64,000 nt of DNA from positions 561,174 through 625,173 of the forward strand of contig JXTC01000138.1 of NCBI GenBank assembly GCA_002914845.1, in the 5' to 3' direction. A program made the position numbers and the translations under genes. This document shows, piece by piece, positions 36,515-47,507 of the stretch. The notes beneath the pieces were generated by a model that saw nothing but the letters and a program-made list of their open reading frames with translations, ran no database searches and was not told where the DNA came from. Source of the stretch: Trema orientale. Lineage: Eukaryota; Streptophyta; Magnoliopsida; Rosales; Cannabaceae. Each line of letters begins with the position of its first letter. The stretch's first letter is position 1.

Positions 36515-38262
36515 ATCCATTAGTCTTAGACTGCTGGCCAATCCAAGTTTGAAGCCTATCAAGCATTAAAATATCACAGGGCTATGTGTGTGAATTTAAA
36601 TCTTAGGAGAAATAATGTTAATTTTTATTAAATCTTATATACAAATTAATAAATAAAAAAATTTTCGAGGGGCAATTGCACAGTCTTGATCAGTGTATCT
36701 CCGCTTTTGAGTTTAATCAATAAACAATGTCCTATATGGGTTATACTTAAATTTTAATTATAATCAACTTGTAATAAACTAGCACATCATATTGTGTTAA
36801 ATACTATATGGTATTTTTTAGCATTAATTATATAAATAAAATATATGAATATCCGATTTTGTAGGAAACTAATTTTGAATTGGCTAACATATTACAATTT
36901 GTGGTTGGCATTAAGTCTTTAGAAAAATAGGGAAATTAAAAGGCAATCATTTCATGATAGAGACGAGACCTAAAGATTAATGTTTATTTCATTTTTGTAA
37001 TTGATATAAATTATAGGATAATCCTGGACAGTATGATTTATTATTATCTATTGCGTAAAATGTTAATTGTTATTTTTCATATGTTATTGTTATATTTCAC
37101 TGTTATGATTGCAATACCATATTTGTTATAATATGTCTTGTTGAATAACAAGTACCACTCAAAATGTTTCATATGGCCAGGCCTTATAATATGAGTAATT
37201 TAAATACGTTCTGAAAACATATTAAATCATACAATAAATCTCAGTATTTTAAAAATAATCGTGGGAAAAGGTTTATGTAATAAGATCTTTGATCTTACTT
37301 TAAATTCATGAGTTGGGTTTCAACATTTTACTCCCTAATAGAGATAACCTAACATTTTGGGATTGTTTTCTTATTGAGTGCATTTCTGCCGTATAAGACC
37401 TGTAACATATTATTTATAACGTTTTTGGAGACATATTACATTAAGAAACTATCTCTAAGTGTAAATAATTGTCGTCCACCCAACTTTGGATTGCTAATAT
37501 GCTTCGAACGATTACTTATTAGTAATATTTAAGGACCCAAAAATAATTTTTAGTTAATACTAAATATAAGATATTTAGTTATTATTAGTGATTGGGAGGG
37601 TCCCAATTTGGCTAGGACATGGTATGATCTCCTTATCATAATTCAAGTTTAGATTACCATCGAATATTTTTAGTTTCTAGGTACATCTATATTTGCATGG
37701 AACATGATTTTACTTATTATAGTTGACATTTATTTATACAAAATTTATTTCTGTAGATGGTAAAATATGCTCGGACCCTAAACCTTAACAAAGATTGCAT
37801 ATGGAGTGTAGGGATATAGCTAATTAAGATAAAAACAAGATTATAAGATAAGGTAAGCATTCAGCTCTACAGTGACATGCAGTCAGATATATTTGTTGAA
37901 TAAGTTTTACTGAGTTAGACTAGAAATGCTAGTATAAGACGAGATTCAACACGTGTAAGTGATAAGTGCACAATTGAATGTGAGTAAATAAGATAAAAAT
38001 AATGATGGTGTTGCTTAGAGTTCTGTTGAATTACACAAAATGTGCTAGCATAAAACGGGATTTAGCATATGAGATTTAGATATAAATATATGAATAAGCA
38101 AGTGTTAGATGAATAATTCAGATGAGTAGTTATCTCGAATATAAATGTAAAGATTGACCATTTTCATTGCTAGGCCCTCCTTAGGCAATATCAGAGTGCC
38201 TTTAAATGAATGAATATGTATAAAATTTAATTAAGCATATACAAACTTCGGATAAAAGTGTT
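36515..38262. other. Intergenic; perhaps LTR-derived at its right part
   Basis: No gene. At 37840-38130 motifs such as TGCTAGYATAARACGRGATT occur twice. The sequence may belong to a long LTR that resumes at 39650-39955, which ends GGGTCGTGACA. Confidence 0.35.
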
Positions 38263-39640
38263 GATAGGTGTCAATTTTATCTATATTTTATATCATTTTT
38301 CCATATAATTTTGTTAAGTTTCTTGATATTTTTATGTTACTTATCTTCATTTTTGTATTTTAAGTGAATTTTGAGGGAAAGGAGTACTATGAAAGGCTTA
38401 GGATCATTTGTTTTTAACTTATTCTTTCTTTCTTAAACCAACATTTACTAGCCCCATTACAATATGTATAAAGACCTTTTGATCTCAGGAAATGTCTTTA
38501 GGTGTAGTGGAGATGGTACCGATAGAGAAGCCTATGATTTAGTATTTTGATTAGGTATCTGGTGGAATTCTTTTTGAAATCTGACAAAACTACTTTTCAA
38601 AACATATTTAGAGTTAATAACTGCTAGTAAATAGTTATCATACAAATAAATATAGTTGTTTAAAGAGTATTTTAGTTTTGAAATGATTAAGGAATTAATG
38701 TGATGATTGTCTGATGGAGGAGTTATGTATATTTACTGTTCTCTGAGATAAAAAGCTAGAAGTTAGTTGGGTATAGTCAAGTTAAGATAAGCTTGATTGT
38801 TTGCTCGAGGACTAGTTAGTTCAAGTGTGGTAGAATTTGATAGGTGTGAATTTTATCCATGTTTTATATCATTTCTCCACTTCATTTTGTTGGGTTTCTT
38901 GATATTTTCATGTTACTTATCTTCACTTTTGTATATTAGGTAAATTTTGAGGAAAATAAGTAAAATAGAGCTAGAACAAGTAAAAACGGAGCAAAGATAG
39001 AAGAAACATGCAAATCGGTAGTACTAGGAGTCTAGTGCTGCGGCATTGGTCCGTTGGAGCCACTGTCTCAAGCTTCCGGAAGTCTTGGTAGAAGATGAAA
39101 GAGAAAAAAGAGGAAAAAAAAAAACGGAAATCAGAAAAAAAAAAAACCTCAGTGCCACTTTAAAAAAATATGAATGAGTTTTAGGCCCATATTTAATATT
39201 TTAAAGTACAGAACAACAACAAAATTAGGCCCACATTGTATCCCATATTCGGCCCGCATAAGCACAACCACTTAGATAGGGCCTATTTAGGTTCGTACAA
39301 AATGTGGGTTAGACCTGTGAGTCATGCCGGGTTCCTTAATAAGAATATGGGATGGGCCGGCCTTAGACATGGTACAAAGTCCGTATAGGCTTATCAAATA
39401 TGGCCCGAACCGGTGCAACCCACTTTACATCTCTACTTGGCGCTGAAGCCCGTGTGCCACGACGCTCGTGGTCTGATAGCTAGGCTGAAGGAGCCAAGAT
39501 ACTTGGTGATTAGGAGGATCAAGTAGTGTCCAATATGACTTTAGTGACCAGGAGGATTAGGAGGCCATCTTTCGACAGTAGTCCGTTTTCTTGATACTGG
39601 GTTAAGCTTTGGTTTTAGTTGTATTTGGATTATGTAGATT
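38263..39640 (+). mobile_element. Ty3/gypsy Tat/Athila-like remnant with two LTR starts
   Basis: Fossil element. TGATAGGTGTSAATTTTATC begins at about 38264 and again at about 38848, with about 110 bp of close similarity after each. The second copy follows GCTCGAGGACTAG and TTCAAGTGTGGTAG, the style of the 3' end and polypurine tract of this group, so it is read as a 3' LTR start. It is badly reduced, with no coding domains. At 39170-39425 there is a GGCCCATA / GGCCCGAACC-rich insert of another repeat type. Confidence 0.45.
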
Positions 39641-40630
39641 GAGTTAGCATAGAACTTAGATTACTACTTTTGATTATGTTTGTAAACTTTATATGCCATA
39701 TTAGTACTTGATACTTAAAGTGTAAATGATGATGCATAGACTTGGACTTGAGTACTTGTATTTTCTAATTACTAATCAAGCTATGTTTAGTGGTATGTAC
39801 GAACTATGTAAAATATTCACTAGCTGAAATTCTAAATACCTTTCAAAAATAGACTGTTTTATAAAATTGAAACTTTTTACATATTTTTATAACAAATTAA
39901 GGAATTTCTAATTCAAATGAAATTCTGGGGTTTGGGTCGTGACACTTATAGCTAGTGAAACTATTATTTAAAAGAAAATTATCCAAAAACTTGAATGGAT
40001 ACCTATTATTCTGTCAAACAAAGACTTAAATGTTACGATCATAATTTAGTTGGTGGGCTACCTTCGGAGTCCAAATTATAGAGTTTCATCGTTTTTTATT
40101 CTAGCAGGAGATTCAGGACCTGGATTGTTCCGGTCACGTTATCTTTTTTAAAAATAAACTAATATTTTTTATAATTGTCAACGAAAGTTTTCTTGTAGGA
40201 TCTAGATTAAAAATGATGATAATAATAATAATAAATAAAAAGAAGAGACAAGTAATATTTTAGAGTTGATTGTGCCACCTATAGTGGTCGATCCTGCTAT
40301 GAACTATTCATATCTAATTCTTCCCGTAATCAATTTAATTTATTAAGCTTGTATGATTTTGTCAACTCTCAAGATCATCAGAGAGATTTAATTATATATA
40401 AATTAAAGACAACTTTCAATACATTAATAACAATTGCGATAAAAGAAATTAATTACATGTAGACATCAAATAATGCAGGTGCAGCTAGCTTAATTACACT
40501 AACATTAATTCAAATGATAAAATATGCACCCAAAATATCAGGAACATTGAATGGAAAATTTTTAGGAGACTACTCGCGGTGAAGAAGCACGCCAAGTTTG
40601 TTGAGTGTATATGATGCGGCGTGGTAGTGC
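39641..40630. other. Intergenic, 3' flank of the hydrolase; LTR-like end at 39944-39954
   Basis: GGGTCGTGACA at 39944-39954 resembles the terminus of a long plant LTR (reverse TGTCACGACCC). No partner end or target duplication was found. The rest, up to the hydrolase stop, includes its probable 3' UTR. Confidence 0.4.
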
Positions 40631-43600
40631 TCATTCCTCCAACAAGGAGGCAAGAATTTTCTTGAGGTTGTTATTATAGACACATGGTCTCTCCAATGGA
40701 ACAAGGTGACCTGCCTTCTCTATGCTTTCCAGTGTCGCTCTCTCTCCTAGTTGCCTGGATATCACCAGTTTGGATCAAGTCATTGACTTTAATTATGTAA
40801 ATAATCAGTGTAATTAATACGCAAATGCCTTCAATTGTGACAAATTATATAAGAGTTGTATATACACACTCACTATAATCAAATTCATTTTCTATAATGC
40901 TAATTTACTGTTATATCTATATAGAAATATATAATTAAGAACATACGTCTTCAAGTTGCTAGCAGTTTCCATGTTGAATATCTTGTCATTTTGCCCCCAC
41001 AAAAGAGCAACCCTCTGCATGAATGCATCAATTAGACGGTACTTTGTAATTAGTCAATTCTATTTATAAAGCTTGATATCAAATGGAATCGAACTCATAT
41101 ATTAAAAAAATTTGATGAAATTAATCAAGATATTTAATATGTGGATCCTTTCTTTCAGTCTATATAATACTTGCAGGTGGAGATCATTAATACAAGAAGT
41201 CAATCGCTATGGGTGGTCCTCCTTTCGGAAGTCTTAATTAATACATTAAATGTAACAATATAAAGTAATGCAACTTGAACTTAGAGCAATCTACTCATAA
41301 AAGCTAATAATTTGAACAGAGAAACTTTTGGCGATTGTAGATGTGTACTACTGCTCAGTCCACATTTTACTTTTACTTTCCACTAAATGCTTATATGCCC
41401 TTGTGAAGAACGCCTATTAATTGCTATATTCATTGAGATAAAAAATAGGTGTTCCGAAAAAATATAAAAAACATTGACATAAGACATATATGACAGTCAT
41501 ATGAACAATGACGAATATGATAAAATAATGCTGGCTATTGATCTTGCAAGATCATTCTTGGCTGAAATGAAGAAAACTACTTTTTATATCGAAAGGAACT
41601 TAAACCTAAAAAAATAAAAAATAAAAATAAAAATGAAAAGCTGTTACTTTGAAGAAAACATGCTATGAGCACGAGCATCTACAAACTTTACACATTAACC
41701 CGGCCAATTTTTCTATTAGTACGTTATGCTTGCTGCTTGGCACTATCAATACAGAAATTAATAACTTAATACCTTAAAGACAAATAATAAATCTGGTAAT
41801 CTGCGTTGACTTTGTTCCAATGTTAATAAGTAAACGAATTAAAAATAAAACAGACAGCTAATATCAAAACGTAAGATAATCTTGAAAAAAAAAAGAAGGA
41901 ATAGTTTATTCATAGAAAAAGCAAAATTACTTCAGACTGGTTTTGCAAAATATTAAACATAATACCAAACCTGCGGGTAATGAGGAACAATGAAGTCATT
42001 GTCAGATACGACCAAGGCCTCCAGAAGTTCTTTCTTCTCCTTTCGGTTGTCAAACATTACCTGCCACCACTCACTAAATTAACTATAAAGGAACTTTTAT
42101 TTAGCCAAACGAAAAAAACCCTAATAAAAAATTTTGTGTAAAGTTTTAGCGGTCACCCAAAATACAAAATTAATTTTATTCAAAAAGAAAATCATAAAAC
42201 TGTACTGCAATGTTGTCGATATTAATTCTTTGGTTTGTGCCAGTAAAGATATTTTGTGTACTGATTATTTAGTTCATGAACTAAATAACTGTTAAAAAAT
42301 GTCCTTGAATTTACCAATTAGTGAAAATAATTTTTTTTATTATAATTGATGATTTTTAGAGATAAATAAAACGCCTTCTCAAATCCTAAAAGTTTGCTTG
42401 CAAATCTGAAATGAGTTTTTTTTTTTTTTTTTTTTTTTGTTTTTCTTAAACGGCACATCACACACCTTTTCTGCCATCCAATTTTCAACGGTATTTACAA
42501 TTGTTAACTAAATGGATTTTATTATCACCAATATGCTGGTTTAGTGAGATTTTTGAATATTTATTTAGTTCAAGTACTAAACAGTACTAATTGAAGAATT
42601 CACGAACTTTGGCTTATAATTTTCCAAGCCAATGTCATTTCTTTAGGCCACGTTTGGAATGCAGGATAAGGATAGGATTAGATTGGATTAAATTAATCCC
42701 ATGTTTGGTGCATGCATATGAGATGGATTGGATTGGATTAAAATAATCCACTCCAAAAATAATCCCCTTAAAAGGGGATAATCTTTATCCTCTTGAGAAT
42801 TTAGGATTGGAAGGGATTATGAATTTGATTAAAAAAATAGAATGTTTTTGAAGTAGTAATAAATGATACTTTCGAAATTAACTTTTAAAAGTGGTAAAAC
42901 CATAAATGGTAATTTTCAAAATATTTTTATAAATGGTATTTTTGCAAATAATTTTACAAAAAATTGTCATTTTCCAAAAAATAAGCTATAAAAGTGGTTT
43001 TTTCAAAATATTTTTTTAAAAGTGATATTTTTCAAAATGCTTTTTAAGTGGTACTTTTCAAAATAGTTTTTTTAAAATGGTATTTTTGTAAATAAGTTTT
43101 TAAAAATGATATTTTTACAAAATTGATTTCTAAAAATGATATTTTCTAAATTAATTTTCAAAAGTGGTATTTTTCTAAATAATCAAACCTCAAAATTTGT
43201 AATTTACCTGAAACTATGAAATACACTTATCCTAACAAAAAGTAGCACACCAAACATGGGATAGGATTGGACTATAATTCCATCTTATCCTATCCTATCC
43301 AATCCAATCCAATCTTTTAAAATAGTCCAATCCTATCCTATCTTATCCTGCATACCAAACGAAGCCTTAGAATACTAGAAATGAAGACAAGAAAACAAAA
43401 ATTTCAAACCAGGAATTGGTCTTCATATCACTAGTCGTGATTGACGACTTTCAAATCTAGCATATTGTATAAGCTTTTTCAAGTCCACCTCCAAAAATGT
43501 ATTAACTACAATACTTTTATACGGTTGTCAGATATTTATAACAAAACCGTAATTCAAGTCGGATGTCTAGGTTTAATGCAACTATAAATCATAGAATTTG

Positions 43601-44306
43601 ACCAAATGACGTAAAATTAATGTATTAGGGTTATAGTAATTACTCTTATTATTATTACCTCCAAAAACTGTCTGTAGATCCAATCGGGAACATTTGGAAG
43701 CTTGTATGTCCCAACGTCAAACATCGCTTTCACACCTTCAACCGTCTCCGGAAGCAAACAATCCGACCAACTTTTGAACCCGATCCGCCGGAGCGAGTCC
43801 GAACTAACGGACGCCGTCAGAGCCATAACGGAACAGCTAACGACCATGGACTCGACCAAGTCAGGGAACAACTGAGCCATCTTGAAACCAACCATGCCTC
43901 CATAGCTAAGCCCAACCAAGGTGCATTTCTCCACTCCAAGCTTGCCTAGGCCCTTAGCCACGCACGCCGCCTGGAACGACGGAGACCGGTCCGTGCTGTC
44001 GGTGATCGAGTCGCCGAAGAATAGGAAGTCCGGCACGTAAACCGCGTACTTGTTGGCCAATGACAGGACTTGGAATTGCCAATTGAATATTCCGTCGGCG
44101 GCGAAACCGTGAAGGAATACCACGGCTTTCTTGGGCCTCTTGTCGTTTGCTTGTACGGTAGTACTGGATGATCCTTTGGTCTTTTCGGTAGGTACCCAGA
44201 AGTTCATCAACGTCCCTGGCTGGATTTCAACTCTCTGGGGTCTCATCCCTACCATCTTCAAAGCTACACTCAATAAAGTTGTGTGTACTGTGAAAATGTT
44301 CACCAT
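40631..44306 (-). CDS. Alpha/beta hydrolase, four exons, 309 aa
   Basis: Exons on minus: 44306-43659, 42060-41971, 41014-40947, 40754-40631. Introns are GT-AG, the frame closes exactly, and the stop is TGA at 40633-40631. ATG at 44306 is used; the open frame upstream begins only at TTG. The fold shows HGFAADG (residues 66-72, oxyanion region), nucleophile Ser134 in GLSYGG, Asp256 in LLWGQNDKIF and His285 in KAGHLVPLERP, so the triad is complete. The N-terminus (VNIFTVHTTLL...MRPQRVEIQPGTLMNFWVP) is typical of a plant group loosely labelled epoxide-hydrolase- or monoacylglycerol-lipase-like. The substrate is unknown. No clear signal peptide is seen, so location cannot be stated. The first intron carries a 721-bp Tourist-like element. 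The gene looks intact. Confidence 0.92.
42646..43366. mobile_element. Tourist/PIF-Harbinger-like MITE, 721 bp, TSD TTA, in hydrolase intron 1
   Basis: Terminal inverted repeats of about 40 bp: GGCCACGTTTGGAATGCAGG at the left and, reversed from the right, GGCTTCGTTTGGTATGCAGG. TTA lies on both flanks (42643-42645 and 43367-43369), the target duplication of PIF/Harbinger elements. GGATTGGATT-rich arms pair with each other. The middle (42840-43195) is a tandem array of AAAAGTGGTATTTTTC-type units. No transposase is present, so it is non-autonomous. Confidence 0.85.
42840..43195. repeat. AT-rich tandem array, unit about 30-35 bp, inside the MITE
   Basis: About ten degenerate units with AAAAATGGTATTTTTC-type cores and ATTTTTAAAAGTGG spacers. 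The same words occur in the inverted-repeat elements at 35200-36050. Confidence 0.7.
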
Positions 44307-44369
44307 ATCTCTCTGCTGTCTGTCTCTCTTCCTAGCCTCTTTAATTTGTGATTGAAACAAAGATGAAGA

Positions 44370-44390
44370 TATATAAATAAATAACGTATA
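44370..44390 (-). promoter_or_regulatory. Possible TATA region of the hydrolase gene
   Basis: The minus strand reads TTATTTATTTATATATC about 65-85 bp before the ATG. AT richness and nearby (TA)n runs (44391-44404) make the assignment uncertain. Confidence 0.3.
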
Positions 44391-44399
44391 TATATATAT

Positions 44400-46400
44400 A
44401 TATGATATTATCTGATAGCAGGTGGGACTAGGTGGATTTAAAAACTATATATATATATTATGTCACGTATGTGACCATTGCATTATTATTGTCTATGACA
44501 TAGTATATTTTTTCATATTATATAAAGCAGGTTGCGTGATCTGGATGCCCGCGGAATGTTGATTCGTAAAAGTGGATGAGAAAAAGAAATCAAGGTATAA
44601 GCCAAAACATGCAAAAGTGTGAGTATACAGTGAAGCGCGCGCGGTCGTTTTTGGCGAAGAAATTTGGAGAAGTAATTTGACCAAACGAAAAGATCTCGCG
44701 ATCAATCTGTGGGTTTTGGTTGGGGTCTACATTTGCTTTTCTCTTTTTCTAGTGAAAATTACTCTTACACGCCTTTATTCATATCTGATTCATTGATAGA
44801 AGTTTTAATACTTCTTTTTTTTTTTTTCCCTTTTAGGTCATATTATTATGTCTTTCAACATTTTTAAAATAAGGTTATTTTAGTAAACTAACTTCTTAAA
44901 TTTGGGATCTAATTTAAGGTTTGGGATCTAATTTAAGGTGGGTATAAATTTATGGCCAAATTTTAGATCATAGTTTGCAAAATAATCGTTTTTCAAACAC
45001 TGTTAAAAAGTGTCCGAATTTTAAAAATTATTTTGAAAATAGTCATTTTTTATATTTAGTATATCAAAATATATTGATTTATTTTTGAAAATTAATTTTT
45101 TTTTAAAAAAATAAATTAATCTATTTTTCAAAAAATGTTTTACTTTTCAAAAATTGATTTATTTCATTTAATAAATAAAAATATATTGATTTATTTGTGA
45201 AGATTTATTTATTTTTTAAAAAATTGATTTCCTATTTCAAAAATTGATTTATTTTTTCAAATATTGATTTACTTTATAAAAAAATAGATCAACTGAAAAT
45301 GGTTATTTATCAAAATAAAATCATAAAACAGTTATTTATTAAATAGGTGTAAAAAACGGCCATTTTTTAAATTGATCTTAAAAAAAAAAGCTATTTCTTA
45401 TAAATACTCATAAATTTATAGATATATTAATTTCACTGAATGGGATGGTGCCCGCCACCAGCCTAAATAGAGTGGGTTTTCACCATTAAAAATTATGCAG
45501 GGCATAGAGTAAGGATTTCCCGTTTAATACTTAGCGGAGCAAGACCGGTTTGGGAGTGAGTGTCTTGCACCGATCCACCCCATTTATATATAAGTCAAAT
45601 ATATATATATTTTTTTGTTTAATAATAATTTAACTAGAATTGTTTAAAAAAAAAACCTAATAATATATAGTCATATGCTAATATTGTTTGATTCTAAGTA
45701 TTTGGGATTATGTTATCTTTTTATATGATTTTGGGGTTGAATACTTTATATTAGAACAATTCTAGTATGTTAAAAGTTTTATTTAAATATTTTTTAGTTA
45801 TTTATATATTTTATTAAACTATAAATTCAATAAATTTGAGCTAAAATTAAAGTTTTCAATGAGTTTAACTTCAATTTAGGTTTGGTTTTTTCCTTAAGGT
45901 ATTTAGACTTTTAAAAGACTCGGACCAATATAGGACTTTTTAAATGATTCAAATGACGGTTCCAAATGAGGAACCCTGATATATCAGTAGGGAAACCATT
46001 CCCCAAAACCACCCCATACCAAATTGAACGGTGAATGACGCGAGGATAATATAATAAAATAATAACGAGAATGGGGATGGTAAACACAAAACTAGTTCCA
46101 CTTCACCTTGTTGACATCCCTATAAATTGACAATAATTTTGAAATGTGATAAAAATAATGTTGATAACAACTAAAATTTAAGATAAAAATGTAAGGTATA
46201 ACAAGGTAATTTCCTACAAAAAATTCTATAGATAGCACAACAATTCCAATTGGCCTAGCATGTATCTTATTATTTTCTCTACCTTTCATACTTCTCCGTC
46301 TCAACTTTCTCTCCCTTCTGCCATTCTATTCTTTGTCCTTACTCTCATTCACTTTATTAGGATTATGAACCTAATGTACAATTGTATAAGGTTATTGGTA
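44400..46400. other. Intergenic; AT simple repeats at 44960-45400 and a distinct block at 45435-45590
   Basis: 44960-45400 holds many copies of ATTGATTTATTTTTT and AAAATAGTCATTTTT in both orientations. 45435-45590 is a GC-richer block (GATGGTGCCCGCCACCAG ... CAAGACCGGTTTGGGAGTG) that looks like an interspersed repeat, perhaps a SINE, but no box A/B pair was certain. No gene is seen. Confidence 0.5.
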
Positions 46401-46429
46401 CATTTTTGTATTAGGTTACTCAAAATAAA

Positions 46430-47507
46430 AAAGAGCTTTAGAAAATTAATTACGTGAGGTGATAATACGGAAATTATAAAAATAACATAAGATATTTTTA
46501 CTTGGTTCAGTTATCTCCCGATAACCTACGTCCAAGGGGCCACGCCCAGAGAATAAACACTATTAGTAAAGTATGAATGAATACAAACACCAATTTGACT
46601 TATACAATAAAAGACTCCCTCTTTTGATTGTCGCAATGTGGATGTATTCCTTCACCAACGTGTCTAGCGAGCACCACTCGTCTTAGGTTGACTTCGTTCT
46701 TCTGAAATCCCTCCAGATACTTGAAGTCGACAATCAGCACCTCTCCCGAAGTGCTATCACACACACGACTAGGACACCTCCTAAGTCTAAAATATGGCTA
46801 AAAGAAAAACCTTTCTTTTACACTCAATAGCCAAAATACAATAGTGGTCTCTCTCACTAAAGCTACTCTTGAGCGGCCTTAATATAGAGAGAGGAGCAAG
46901 CCTTCACGTTAATTCCTGCCAATGGACAATAAAAAGCATTTAATGTTGATTAGAAGACTTGCAAAATCAGAAAAGTTTGTTACCAAACTTAGAAAAACGG
47001 ATCTGGAAAATAGTTACTGATTCTGTCCACATGTTGCAACATGATCTGTCAACCAGTCATGTTGTAACAGAAAAGGAAACTTTCAGATTACTTTCCTAGA
47101 ACAAAATAATCAGTTACTCAAACCTATTTGACAGCTAATAGCACGAATTAGAGTAACTTTAATCAGTGAGAATCAGCACAAATGAGTTAAGGAAACTTCC
47201 ATAAAAGATATTAACATAAAATATTCATTTAAAGGAATTTCCTTAATGAAATAGTGACATATACTCAAAACCAATTTAGGTAAGAGTCATTTACCTATTC
47301 CCTATCAATTAAATCCGTGTATGCATTAATAAGATCAGATTTTTATGATTGACAACTATACAAATCGTGACCTAAAGCATATAAAAGGAAAATACGGACT
47401 ATACTGAAAAACCTAATCAGATCAAATATTTAGTCGCATGTTGTAACATAACCGTGAAACCAGTCATGTTACAACATAAAGGTTGCCAACAGATATTTGC
47501 TCTTTCA
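46430..47507 (-). repeat. 3' LTR of the SIRE-like element
   Basis: The right edge is exact (CTCTTTCA at 47500-47507, next to the polypurine tract). The left edge is estimated where AT-rich flank changes. 47139-47507 aligns without indels to 51362-51730. Confidence 0.7.

Noticed and set aside
44307-44360. 18 extra N-terminal codons of the hydrolase
   Set aside because: They start at TTG; family N-termini match the ATG at 44306.
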